This document shows, piece after piece, positions 1-6,531 of a stretch of DNA of 6,850 nucleotides. The notes below the pieces were generated by a model, which saw only the letters and a program-made list of their open reading frames with translations, did no database searches and was not told the origin of the DNA. Origin of the DNA: Anaerolineae bacterium (GTDB lineage: Bacteria > Chloroflexota > Anaerolineae > Aggregatilineales > Aggregatilineaceae); assembly GCA_018056405.1 (NCBI GenBank), contig JAGPFT010000157.1, forward strand, positions 1 to 6,850, in the 5' to 3' direction. The first letter of the stretch is position 1. Every line of letters begins with the position of its first letter. A program made the position numbers and the translations under genes.

Positions 1-1
1 C

Positions 2-1042
2 TCGGCGGAGCGGGCCGCTCCGCTACTGGCCCGGCTGGACGCGGCGGGCGTCGCCTATGAGACGTTCGCCGTCGCCCACGAACCGACCGTTGACCTGGCC
101 CTGGCGGGCACGGGACGCGCCCGCGAGCTGGGCGCTGAGCTGGTAATCGCCTTCGGCGGCGGCAGCGTCATAGACGCGGGCAAAGCCATCGCCGCCCTGC
201 TGACCAACCCCGGCGACCCTTTCGACTACCTGGAAGTGATCGGGCGCGGCCAGCCACTGCCCAACGCCGCCGCGCCGGTCATCGCCATCCCCACCACCGC
301 CGGGACGGGCAGCGAGGTCACGCGCAACGCGGTGCTGGCCTCGCCGGAGCACCACGTCAAGGTCAGCCTGCGCTCGCCGCGGATGCTGCCCGCCGTCGCC
401 CTGGTAGACCCGGAACTGACCTATGGCCTGCCCCCGGCCATCACCGCCTACACGGGGCTGGACGCGCTGACCCAGGTCATCGAGCCGTTCGTCACCTCCG
501 CCGCTAACCCGCTGACCGATGCCATCTGCCGCGAAGGAATCACGCGGGCGGGGCGCGCGCTACGCCGCGCCGTCGCGCGGGGCGACGACAGTGAAGCTCG
601 CGCGGACATGGCCTTCGCCGCGCTATGCGGTGGGCTGGCCCTGGCCAACGCCAGACTGGGCGCGGTGCATGGCTTCGCCGGGCCGTTCGGCGGCATGTTC
701 GACGCGCCGCATGGGGCTGTTTGCGCGGCGCTGCTGCCGCACGTCATGGCCGCCAACGTCGCCGCCCTGCGCGCCCGCGCGCCGCAACACCCCTCGCTGC
801 GCCGCTACGAGGAGATCGCCCGCCTGCTGACCGGCAACGCGCGCGCCTCCGCCGATGAGGGCGTCGCCTGGGTGCACGATCTGGTAGCGGATTTGAGCGT
901 GCCCGGCCTGGCTGCGTATGGCCTCAACGAAGCGGCCTTCGACACATTGATTCCGGCGGCGAGGCGCTCCAGTTCCATGAAGGGCAACCCGGTTGCCCTG
1001 AGCGATGACGAGCTACGCGCGATCCTGGCACGGGCGATGTAG
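2..1042 (+). CDS. Iron-containing alcohol dehydrogenase family protein (5' end cut by window)
   Basis: The reading frame is open from base 2, so the gene starts outside the window; 346 residues are visible against a usual 380-400, so roughly 35-50 N-terminal residues are missing. The GTG at 236 is internal. What is seen: the NAD(P)-binding GGGSVID motif (155-175) and PTTAGTGSEVT (290-322), both hallmarks of the Fe-ADH superfamily, then the metal-site region. Of the four classical ligands, Asp (461-463, in GLDALTQ) and the last His (710-712, in APHG) are present. The second position is Gln (473-475, usually His) and the third is Gly (680-682, in HGFAGPFG, usually AHPLG). Family knowledge: these enzymes reduce aldehydes or ketones, or oxidise alcohols, in the cytoplasm with NAD(P)H. 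From memory, Gln and Gly here are typical of a divergent Fe-ADH-like clade, so metal use and substrate are uncertain. It is probably co-transcribed with the transporter 6 bases downstream. Family assignment is firm; the specific reaction is unknown. Confidence 0.93.
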   Translation, partial: SAERAAPLLARLDAAGVAYETFAVAHEPTVDLALAGTGRARELGAELVIAFGGGSVIDAGKAIAALLTNPGDPFDYLEVIGRGQPLPNAAAPVIAIPTTAGTGSEVTRNAVLASPEHHVKVSLRSPRMLPAVALVDPELTYGLPPAITAYTGLDALTQVIEPFVTSAANPLTDAICREGITRAGRALRRAVARGDDSEARADMAFAALCGGLALANARLGAVHGFAGPFGGMFDAPHGAVCAALLPHVMAANVAALRARAPQHPSLRRYEEIARLLTGNARASADEGVAWVHDLVADLSVPGLAAYGLNEAAFDTLIPAARRSSSMKGNPVALSDDELRAILARAM

Positions 1043-1048
1043 GCGCGC

Positions 1049-1972
1049 ATGACCCGCTGGCAGGCCGACCTCACCCTGGGCTTCGTCGCCCTGATCTGGG
1101 GATCAACCTTCGTCATCGTCCAGAACGCGCTGGACGACGCTGCGCCGCTGACCTTCGTCGCCTGGCGCTTCACCCTGGCGGCGATTCTGCTGGCGGTGCT
1201 GTTCCACCGCCGCGTGCGCGCGGTGACGCGGGCGGAGTTGCGCGCTGGCGCGCTGATCGGGGTGTGGCTGGCCGGCGGCTACGTCTTCCAGACGATTGGC
1301 TTGCAGGCGACGACCACGGCCAAGGCCGGTTTCATCACCGGGCTGAGCGTGGTCATCGTGCCCGTCCTGGCGACATTGCTGCTGCGCCGCCCGCCGGGGC
1401 GCGGCGCGGCGCTGGGCATCCTGGCGGCGACGGTCGGGCTGGGCTTCCTCTCGTTGGAGCGCGACCTGAGCATGGCCACCGGCGACCTGTGGGTGCTGGC
1501 CGGCGCGCTGATGTTCGCCCTGCACATTGTCAGCGTGGCCCACTTCGCGCCGCACCACGACACCATCCGCCTGACGACGGTGCAGATCGCCACCGTCGCG
1601 GTGCTGGCTGGCGGATCGTCCTTCGTCTTCGAGACGCCGCGCGTGGATTTGCCTGCCGAAACCTGGGGGGCGATTGCCTTCACCGGCCTGGTGGCGACGG
1701 CGCTGGTCTTCAGCCTGCAGGTCTACGCGCAGCGCTTCACCACGCCGACGCACACGGCCCTGCTCTTCAGCCTGGAGCCGGTCTTCGCCGCCTTCTTCGG
1801 CTGGTGGTGGGCCAATGAGGTGCTTGGCACGAAGGAACTGGTCGGCTGCGGGCTGATCCTGGCCGGGATGATCGTCGCCGAGCTGGGGGACGGCCATGCG
1901 CCGGAGCCGGGCACCGAGGGGCGCGTTCCGGCTCAGACTCCCGAAGTCGGCGAGACTTCGGAAGTTTTGTAG
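1049..1972 (+). CDS. DMT superfamily (EamA domain) transporter
   Basis: A 307-residue, very hydrophobic protein with two EamA repeats, about residues 8-137 and 146-280, expected to form ten inner-membrane helices. Typical family segments are LIWGSTFV (15-22), PLTFVAWRFTLAAILL (33-48), the TTTAKAGFITGLSVVIVP stretch (88-105) and TPTHTALLFSLEPVFAAFFG (232-251). Family knowledge: DMT proteins move small metabolites (amino acids, nucleotides, sugars, drugs), usually as exporters or exchangers; the sequence does not reveal the substrate. The ATG at 1049 lies 6 bases after the dehydrogenase stop. No clear Shine-Dalgarno sequence precedes it, which suggests translational coupling. After the last helix there is a hydrophilic tail (about 281-307). 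Its final ten codons, PEVGETSEVL, lie in a hairpin related to the palindromic repeats in the adjacent intergenic strip, so the end of the gene may have been extended or replaced by a repeat. The partnership with the dehydrogenase is not explained. Confidence 0.93.
   Translation: MTRWQADLTLGFVALIWGSTFVIVQNALDDAAPLTFVAWRFTLAAILLAVLFHRRVRAVTRAELRAGALIGVWLAGGYVFQTIGLQATTTAKAGFITGLSVVIVPVLATLLLRRPPGRGAALGILAATVGLGFLSLERDLSMATGDLWVLAGALMFALHIVSVAHFAPHHDTIRLTTVQIATVAVLAGGSSFVFETPRVDLPAETWGAIAFTGLVATALVFSLQVYAQRFTTPTHTALLFSLEPVFAAFFGWWWANEVLGTKELVGCGLILAGMIVAELGDGHAPEPGTEGRVPAQTPEVGETSEVL
1941..1968 (+). terminator. Possible intrinsic terminator overlapping the transporter stop
   Basis: CCGAAGTC (1941-1948) and GACTTCGG (1954-1961) form a perfect 8-bp stem around a 5-base loop, followed by AAGTTTT. 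The stem ends 8 bases before the stop codon (1970-1972) and the T-tract is only four bases, so this is a weak candidate. The same sequence belongs to the ACTTCGGAAGT repeat family at 2051-2084, so it may be a repeat insertion that serves termination only incidentally. Confidence 0.4.
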
Positions 1973-1978
1973 GATGGC

Positions 1979-2011
1979 AGGCCGAGCGCCGCGAGGCCAG
2001 GGGGTGAGGTA
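1979..2011 (-). repeat. Fragment of the CCTCACCCCCTGG repeat family
   Basis: Read on the - strand, 1979-2010 matches 6587-6618 (and 6799-6830) at 30 of 32 positions by eye; the mismatches fall in the middle of CGCTACGCTC. The right-edge element therefore has a partial relative here in opposite orientation, showing an interspersed family. The following bases (2012-2040) are similarly G-rich but do not align cleanly, so the outer boundary is unclear. Confidence 0.75.
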
Positions 2012-2050
2012 AGGCGGGCGTGAGGGGGAGGCGCGCGCCGCAGAAGCAGG

Positions 2051-2084
2051 AGACTTCGGAAGTCTTCGAAGACTTCCGAAGTCT
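2051..2084. repeat. Perfect 34-bp palindrome (ACTTCGGAAGT type)
   Basis: Bases 2051-2067 are the exact reverse complement of 2068-2084. Each arm contains ACTTCGGAAGT or its complement, itself a near-palindrome around one central base, so the unit is a palindrome made of two smaller ones. The 14 bases GAGACTTCGGAAGT at 2050-2063 recur at 1952-1965 inside the end of the transporter gene. It could form a cruciform or an RNA hairpin, or bind a dimeric protein; nothing here chooses between these. Confidence 0.9.
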
Positions 2085-2153
2085 GGTTCTTGGCCGGGCA
2101 GGGCGAGGCTGGGGGGAGGTCTGATGCGCTTTGACGATCCTGATCGGTAGTCG

Positions 2154-2174
2154 CTTGTAGGGGCGGATTTGCAA
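2154..2174 (+). repeat. Half copy of the TGTAGGGGCGGG palindrome
   Basis: CTTGTAGGGGCGG at 2154-2166, followed by ATTTGCAA, matches the left arm and centre of the perfect palindrome at 2227-2262 with one change (A for G at 2167). The right arm is missing; after GCAA the sequence continues CTCCCG. It looks like a decayed or truncated member of the same family. Confidence 0.75.
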
Positions 2175-2226
2175 CTCCCGTGATTGCCCCGTCCTGCGCT
2201 GGCTTATCCGGCTGCTCTGCTGTGCC

Positions 2227-2262
2227 CTTGTAGGGGCGGGTTTGCAAACCCGCCCCTACAAG
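2227..2262. repeat. Perfect 36-bp palindrome (TGTAGGGGCGGGTTTGC type)
   Basis: The left arm 2227-2244 is the exact reverse complement of 2245-2262, with the centre at TTTGCAAA; pairing stops beyond both ends. As RNA or single-stranded DNA it would form a very stable GC-rich stem from either strand. I recall this palindrome type as an abundant dispersed repeat in Chloroflexota and some cyanobacteria, which is background knowledge and was not checked. It lies downstream of both converging genes. Confidence 0.92.
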
Positions 2263-2284
2263 AACGCTTCGGTCGGCGGGGGTC

Positions 2285-2310
2285 TGTAGGGGCGTATGGC
2301 GATACGCCCC
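2285..2310. repeat. Related stem-loop, GGGGCGTAT / ATACGCCCC
   Basis: GGGGCGTAT (2289-2297) pairs perfectly with ATACGCCCC (2302-2310) around the loop GGCG. The TGTA before the left arm is the same lead-in as in the two upstream repeats, but no matching TACA follows the right arm, so one end is lost. It lies 26 bases beyond the livM stop on the - strand and is the nearest hairpin that could mark the end of the liv transcript, although no T-tract follows. Confidence 0.8.
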
Positions 2311-2336
2311 GCCGGCGCAGCAGAGCAGTGCCCCCC

Positions 2337-3890
2337 TCAGGTCTTGCTCGTGCCCGCCGATTCGCGCTCTTTGCGCATCTGCCGCTCAAGCCGGCGCAGG
2401 CGACGAGTCGCCCACAGCCGGTTCCACGTGCCGACGATGCCGTGCGGCAAGACCATCACCACGACCACGAACAGCACGCCCAGGAACACGTCCCACAGGT
2501 CGGCGACGTTGTAGACCGCCTCCGACTCGCCGCACAGTTGGCTCCCGATCAGCAGCAGGAGGGCGGCCAGGGCAGCGAATACGCCGGCGCGGTAGGCGAG
2601 CATCAGCCGCCTGTAGCGCGGCGTGCGCGGCTCGGCCTTGACCAGGCGCTGCCCCAGCCTCGTCAGCGAGCGGCGGAACACCCACACCAGCGCGGCGGCG
2701 GCAGCCAGGGCGATCAGTTGCCACACCGCCAGCAGGCCGAACACTCGCGTGCCGAGGGTGAAGGTCTCGTTGCGCAGGTACGTTTCGCCCAGGTGCAGGC
2801 CCAGCGTGGCGATCACCGGCCCGGTCAGCGTGCCCACCCCGCCGATCAGCGTGTTGAGCAGCGGGGCAACGGTGTAGGTCAGGCTCAGCGTGTCGGGGTG
2901 CACGATCTTATCGGTCGCCCAGATCACGAACAGCAGCCCGCTCAGCGTGGCGACCGCCCCGGCGAAGACCATCGTCAGCACCTTGTAGAACAGGGTGTGA
3001 TAGCCAATGGTCTGCGCCCGCTCTTCGTTGTCGCGGATGGCCAGCATCACCCGCCCCACCGGGGAACTCATGTAGCGGCGAATGGCCAGGAAGATCACAG
3101 CGAAGAAGATGACCGTCCAGCGGTACATGGTCAGGCGGCTGCCATCGGCGGTCGGCGTGACGTTGAGCGCTTCGGGCAACAGGGCGCGGAAGCCCAGCCC
3201 GTCCTCCGCGCCCGTGTAGGTGCGGAACGTGCCGCTTTTGGCCAGCACCCAGAAGACCTCGGCCAGGGCCAGGGTGAACATGGTGAAGTAGATGCCGCGC
3301 ACGCGCAGCGTCACCACGCCGGAGATCAGGCTGACGGCGATGCTCAGCAGCAGGGCGACCGCCGCCGCCTGCCAGAAGGAAACAGTCCCCTCGGCGGGCA
3401 ACAACAGCAAGACCAGCAGCGCGCCGATCAGCGTCACCACAACGAGCGTCCGCGCCCGCAGCCGGCTAAACAGCGCCAGCCCCAGCGCGATCAGCAGCAC
3501 GATGACCAGCGCCTTGTGCTGCAAGCCCGTGTCGTAGTGGCCCATGAGGATGAAGGTGACATAACCGCCCGCGCCGAAATACAGCGCGTGACCGAAGGAG
3601 ACGATGCCACTGAAGCCGAAGAGCAGGTTGTAGCTCATGGCCAGGCAGGCCAGCGTCAGGGCGCGGGCCATCTCGCTCTGCCAGAAGGCCGAGTCACCGG
3701 TCGGGCGGCTCGGCGTCACCTGCGAGCCGCTCAGGTCGGCCACGATGTACGGGAAGCGCCATAGCAACACAAAGGCCAGGGCGAAGAACCAGTTGTCCAG
3801 CACCAGCCGGGCCAGTCCCCCGGCCAGGCCGCGCAGGGTGGAATCCGGGATGCGCTGGATGCGCGCGAAGACGAAGCGCTCGACCATCAT
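2337..3890 (-). CDS. livM: LivM-like branched-chain ABC importer permease, extended form
   Basis: Inner-membrane permease that would pair with the LivH-like protein as the channel of a HAAT-type importer. Family marks: NLLFGFSGIVSFGHALYFGA (88-107), LRVRGIYFTMFTLALAEV (195-212), TGAEDGLGF (226-234), the cytoplasmic coupling segment SSPVGRVMLAIRDNEERA (275-292), LIGGVGTLTGPVIA (348-361) and the closing LPHGIVG (481-487). At 517 residues it is much longer than usual (about 300-360; E. coli about 425). The extra length appears as two blocks, about 127-165 and 370-455, each with two hydrophobic helices, plus an N-terminal extension and a very basic C-terminus. The start overlaps the livH stop as ATGA (3887-3890). 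A second ATG follows directly (3885-3887) and fits the AGGGGGGA ribosome-binding site better. It is the last gene of the operon. The family is firm; the substrate is unknown. Confidence 0.93.
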   Translation of the reverse strand: MMVERFVFARIQRIPDSTLRGLAGGLARLVLDNWFFALAFVLLWRFPYIVADLSGSQVTPSRPTGDSAFWQSEMARALTLACLAMSYNLLFGFSGIVSFGHALYFGAGGYVTFILMGHYDTGLQHKALVIVLLIALGLALFSRLRARTLVVVTLIGALLVLLLLPAEGTVSFWQAAAVALLLSIAVSLISGVVTLRVRGIYFTMFTLALAEVFWVLAKSGTFRTYTGAEDGLGFRALLPEALNVTPTADGSRLTMYRWTVIFFAVIFLAIRRYMSSPVGRVMLAIRDNEERAQTIGYHTLFYKVLTMVFAGAVATLSGLLFVIWATDKIVHPDTLSLTYTVAPLLNTLIGGVGTLTGPVIATLGLHLGETYLRNETFTLGTRVFGLLAVWQLIALAAAAALVWVFRRSLTRLGQRLVKAEPRTPRYRRLMLAYRAGVFAALAALLLLIGSQLCGESEAVYNVADLWDVFLGVLFVVVVMVLPHGIVGTWNRLWATRRLRRLERQMRKERESAGTSKT

Positions 3891-4885
3891 TCCCCCCTGC
3901 CAAACAGGCCGTTCGGCTGCACGAGCAGCACGACGATCATCAACAGCAGCACTGACGTCTCGGCCAGCACCGGCGCGTTGAAGTGGGCCAGCGAAAGCTG
4001 CTCGGCGACGGCTCGCGTCAGCCCGACGATGAGACTGGCGATAGCCGTGCCCTCAAAGCTGCCCATCCCGCCGATGACGATGACCACAATGGCCAGGATC
4101 AGGAACTGGTTGCCCATGCCCAGCGTCGCGCCCTGGTAGGGCACCAGGGCAATGCCGCCCAGCGCCGCCAACCCTGCGCCCAGCACGAAAACCAGCGTGA
4201 ACACCCGCCGCACGTTGATGCCCAATGCCTGCACCATCTCCGGGTCTTGCACGCCGGCGCGGATGATGATGCCGATGCGCGTGCGGTTGAGCAGCAGAAA
4301 CACGCCGACCATCATCACCAGGCCCAGGACGATGATGAACAGCCGGTAGTAGCTCAGGCTTTGGCCGAACAGCGAGAAATTGTCGTTGAGCAGAGTCGGC
4401 GGGGCGAGCGGCTGCTTGGGGTCGGCTCCATAGTAGCGCTCCACCAGGTCGAGGAAGATGGCGCCCAGCCCGAAAGTGAGCACCAACTGGAAGACGGGCC
4501 GCTCATAAAGCGGGCGGATCAATCCTATCTCCATGATCGCCCCGATCAGGGCCACAAAGGCCACGCCGCTGACAATGGCCGCCAGGAAGCGCACGTCGGC
4601 GCTGCCGTCCACGCGCAGGTACACGTCGTAGCCCACGTAAGCGCCGATGAGCAGGAACGCGCCCTGGGCGAAGTTCAGCACGTCGAGCAACCCGAAGATC
4701 AGCGACAGCCCCGAAGCCACCAGGAAGATCAACATGCCCAGCAGCACGCCGCGAAACATCGTCTGCCCGGCCACGTTGAAGCCGAAGTCGGCCAGGCTGA
4801 TGGCCAGCAGGGCGGCCACGTAGGCCAGCACGAGCAGCCACGAGCGGCGGTGCTGGGGCGACAGATGAGCGAAATAGCTGTGCAT
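3887..4885 (-). CDS. livH: LivH-like branched-chain ABC importer permease
   Basis: A 332-residue integral inner-membrane protein, slightly longer than E. coli LivH (308). Family marks: GLSLIFGLLDVLNFAQGAF (59-77), RPLYERPVFQLVLTFGLGAI (124-143), the cytoplasmic coupling segment TRIGIIIRAGVQDPEMVQAL (202-221), IVIGGMGSFEGTAIASLIVG (269-288) and the terminal QPNGLFGRGE. The coupling segment would dock onto the LivG/LivF ATPases, and with LivM the protein would form the membrane path for an amino acid or amide. The N-terminus has a short polar lead (1-15) and a first helix at about 16-32. The ATG at 4883-4885 is preceded by a strong GGAGGG site. The gene lies 14 bases after livF, and its stop overlaps the livM start by 4 bases, indicating tight co-translation. 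Family assignment is firm; the transported compound cannot be read from the sequence. Confidence 0.95.
   Translation of the reverse strand: MHSYFAHLSPQHRRSWLLVLAYVAALLAISLADFGFNVAGQTMFRGVLLGMLIFLVASGLSLIFGLLDVLNFAQGAFLLIGAYVGYDVYLRVDGSADVRFLAAIVSGVAFVALIGAIMEIGLIRPLYERPVFQLVLTFGLGAIFLDLVERYYGADPKQPLAPPTLLNDNFSLFGQSLSYYRLFIIVLGLVMMVGVFLLLNRTRIGIIIRAGVQDPEMVQALGINVRRVFTLVFVLGAGLAALGGIALVPYQGATLGMGNQFLILAIVVIVIGGMGSFEGTAIASLIVGLTRAVAEQLSLAHFNAPVLAETSVLLLMIVVLLVQPNGLFGRGE
3891..3898 (-). promoter_or_regulatory. Ribosome-binding site of livM
   Basis: On the - strand AGGGGGGA abuts the first ATG (3888-3890). That spacing is too short for efficient use but is about right for the second, in-frame ATG at 3885-3887. 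Translation may therefore begin at residue 2. The difference is one methionine, and coupling to livH through the ATGA overlap could favour either start. Confidence 0.55.
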
Positions 4886-4889
4886 CAGT

Positions 4890-4895
4890 CCCTCC
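4890..4895 (-). promoter_or_regulatory. Ribosome-binding site of livH
   Basis: GGAGGG on the - strand sits 4 bases before the ATG at 4883-4885, inside the 14-base gap after the livF stop. It supports this start and shows livH has its own initiation signal within the operon. Confidence 0.75.
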
Positions 4896-4899
4896 GCTC

Positions 4900-5616
4900 C
4901 TACGCCACGCCCAGGGTGGTCTTGATCAGCTCCGGGTCGCGCACCAGGTCGGCCATCAGCCCGGCGTGCACGGAGGCGCCCTCCTCGATGATGACGTAAT
5001 GCTCGGCCAGATGGCTGGCGACCTGGAAGTTCTGCTCGACGAGCAGCACGGTCGTCCGCGCCGAAAGCTGGCGGATGGCCCCCACCATCTGCTCGATGAT
5101 CACCGGGGCCAACCCTTCGCTCGGCTCGTCAATGAGCAACAGCTCGTTGTCGGCGACCAGGGCGCGAGCTACGGCCAGCATTTGCTGCTGCCCGCCGGAC
5201 AGGTGTCCGCCCGGCAGGTGGTAGAGCCGCTTGAGGTCGGGGAACAGGCCGAAGATGAAGTCGGCCTTGTCCGCCAGATCGCCCTTCTTGCGCTCGGCGA
5301 TCTGCAGGTTCTGGGCGACGGTCAGGTCGCGGAAGATGACGCGCTTCTCCGGCACGTAGCCGATGCCCATCTGGGCGATGGTGTGCGGACGCTTGCCCCG
5401 CAGCGGCTGGCCGTTGAAGCGAATCTCGCCGCTGCGCGGGGGCGTCAGGCCGATGATGCTGCGCAGGGTGGTCGTTTTGCCCGCGCCGTTGCGCCCCAGC
5501 AGCACGGTGATGCTGCCGCGCGGCACGTTCACCGACACGCCTTCCAGGATGTGAAACTCGCCGATGAAGGTGTGGATGTTATCCACTTCCAGAATGCTGT
5601 CCGGGGCGGCGCTCAT
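4900..5616 (-). CDS. livF: LivF-like branched-chain ABC importer ATP-binding protein
   Basis: A 238-residue cytoplasmic ATPase, the usual LivF length. Motifs: Walker A GRNGAGKTT (41-49), the Q-loop position occupied by Glu in GYVPEKRVIF (Glu90), signature LSGGQQQ (139-145), Walker B LLLIDEP (159-165) with catalytic Glu164, then the diagnostic SEGLAP (166-171). The switch position is Gln195 in LVEQN rather than His. Glu in the Q-loop region (VPEGR type) and Gln in VEQN are, from family knowledge, normal for LivF and not defects. With LivG it would form the heterodimer powering LivH/LivM. The ATG (5614-5616) overlaps the livG stop as ATGA and follows a GGAGGGA site, so translation is coupled. 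The C-terminus (ELIKTTLGVA) matches the family's EVRKAYLG-type ending. Urea or amide importer ATPases (UrtE, AmiF types) are close relatives, so the substrate stays open. Confidence 0.95.
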   Translation of the reverse strand: MSAAPDSILEVDNIHTFIGEFHILEGVSVNVPRGSITVLLGRNGAGKTTTLRSIIGLTPPRSGEIRFNGQPLRGKRPHTIAQMGIGYVPEKRVIFRDLTVAQNLQIAERKKGDLADKADFIFGLFPDLKRLYHLPGGHLSGGQQQMLAVARALVADNELLLIDEPSEGLAPVIIEQMVGAIRQLSARTTVLLVEQNFQVASHLAEHYVIIEEGASVHAGLMADLVRDPELIKTTLGVA

Positions 5617-6410
5617 GTGCTCCCTCCCCCGATGATGCCGGCGAAGTCGCCGTAGAGTTCGCCCAGGTACGCCTGCTGCACGGTCTCGTTGCGGGTGATC
5701 TCGGCGGGCGTGCCCTCGGCCAGCACCGCGCCCAGGTGCATGACCGTGATGCGGTCGGAACTGGTCATGACCACGTTCATGTTGTGCTCGACGAGCATGA
5801 TCGTCTTGCCCGTGCTCCGCTGGATGGCGCGGATCGTTTCCATCAGCGGCGGGACCTGCTCGGCGGCCATGCCAGCGGTCGGCTCGTCGAGCAGCAGCAA
5901 CTCGGCATCGGAGGCGAGCAGGATGGCCAGTTCCAGCTTGCGCTGGTCGCCATGCGGCAGCGCGGCGGCGGGGACGCCCAGCTTGTCACTGAGGCCCATC
6001 TGGGCGATGGCCGTCAGCGCCGTCTCGGTGTACTGCGTGAAGCGGCGGAAGTTCCACCAGAACTTGAAGCTGTCCCCGCCGAGCGCCTGGGCCGCCAGGC
6101 GCACGTTCTCCAGCACGGTCAGGCTGGGGAAGATGTTGGTGATCTGGAACGAGCGCCCAATGCCCAGATGCACGCGGCGGTGCAGCGGCTCGGCGGTGAT
6201 GTCGCGCCCCTGGAACCAGACCGTCCCGCCGGTGGGGCGCAGGTGGCCGCTCAGCAGATTGAACAGGGTTGTCTTGCCCGCGCCGTTCGGCCCGATGATC
6301 GCGTGCAGTTCGCCGGCGCGCACGCGGATGTCCACGTCGGCGACGGCGACCAGGCTGCCGAACTCCTTGCGCAGCTTCTTGCCTTCGAGGATGAACGTTT
6401 CTTCAACCAT
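5613..6410 (-). CDS. livG: LivG-like branched-chain ABC importer ATP-binding protein
   Basis: A 265-residue cytoplasmic ATPase and the first gene of the operon. Motifs: Walker A GPNGAGKTT (40-48), Q-loop Gln89 in GRSFQITNIF, a LivG-type signature LPHGDQRKLE (151-160) in place of LSGGQ, Walker B LLLLDEP (171-177) with catalytic Glu176, TAGM (178-181), and the switch His209 in VEHNM. The non-canonical signature is usual in this family. The TSSDRITVMHLGAVLAEGTP stretch (216-235) and the YLGELYG near the C-terminus are also typical. It would pair with LivF to drive the LivH/LivM channel. The ATG (6408-6410) has only a weak AGG three bases upstream, unlike the strong sites of livF and livH. No convincing promoter is visible in the repeat-rich region upstream. 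Close relatives serve urea or amide uptake (UrtD type); the signature here argues for the general LivG branch, with moderate certainty. Confidence 0.95.
   Translation of the reverse strand: MVEETFILEGKKLRKEFGSLVAVADVDIRVRAGELHAIIGPNGAGKTTLFNLLSGHLRPTGGTVWFQGRDITAEPLHRRVHLGIGRSFQITNIFPSLTVLENVRLAAQALGGDSFKFWWNFRRFTQYTETALTAIAQMGLSDKLGVPAAALPHGDQRKLELAILLASDAELLLLDEPTAGMAAEQVPPLMETIRAIQRSTGKTIMLVEHNMNVVMTSSDRITVMHLGAVLAEGTPAEITRNETVQQAYLGELYGDFAGIIGGGST
5621..5627 (-). promoter_or_regulatory. Ribosome-binding site of livF
   Basis: GGAGGGA on the - strand lies 4 bases upstream of the livF ATG, within the Gly-rich C-terminal codons of livG. It fixes the start that overlaps the livG stop. Confidence 0.7.
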
Positions 6411-6531
6411 ACACCTGCTCGCTTGTTACAGGTTGCCAGAGAAGTCGTGTGCCTGCCTGTTGCCTCCCATCCCCGGCCCTCCCCCCACGAGGGGAAGGGA
6501 GAAAAGCGCATCCGCCAGGCCCCTCCCTCCG

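Larger units (their letters stand above)
1973..2336. other. Gene-free convergent intergenic strip rich in palindromes
   Basis: These 364 bases lie between the stop of the + strand transporter and the stop of the - strand livM. No frame gives a credible protein. The open frames crossing it on the - strand encode recurring TSEV peptides simply because they read through the palindromes. The strip contains at least five separate repeat units (listed individually) and otherwise unremarkable GC-rich sequence (about 2012-2050 and 2085-2153). Its position at the 3' ends of two converging transcripts suits hairpins used for termination or RNA stability, but no long T-tract supports a classical terminator. 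Confidence 0.8.

Noticed and set aside
23..355. 110-codon - strand open frame
   Set aside because: It is antisense to the dehydrogenase's nucleotide-binding region, which carries GGGSVID and PTTAGTGSE on the + strand.
1103..1897. 264-codon - strand open frame
   Set aside because: It is antisense to the EamA transporter, rich in Gln/Arg/His, with no family resemblance.
2124..2150. Eight-codon ATG frame preceded by a G-rich Shine-Dalgarno-like stretch
   Set aside because: Too short to judge, and G-rich runs are common throughout this strip, so the apparent ribosome-binding site carries little weight.
2184..3764. 526-codon open frame on the + strand
   Set aside because: It runs antisense through livM, and the translation is Gln/His/Arg/Asp-rich with no domain, as expected for the complement of GC-rich codons for hydrophobic residues. 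The - strand frame has clear LivM motifs.
3983..4999. 338-codon open frame on the + strand
   Set aside because: It is antisense to livH and the end of livF, with the same Gln/His/Asp-rich low-complexity composition and no recognisable family. Both opposing genes have clear motifs.
6411..6470. Possible -10-like TGTAAC on the - strand before livG
   Set aside because: Only four of six bases agree with a consensus and no matching -35 box lies at the right distance.
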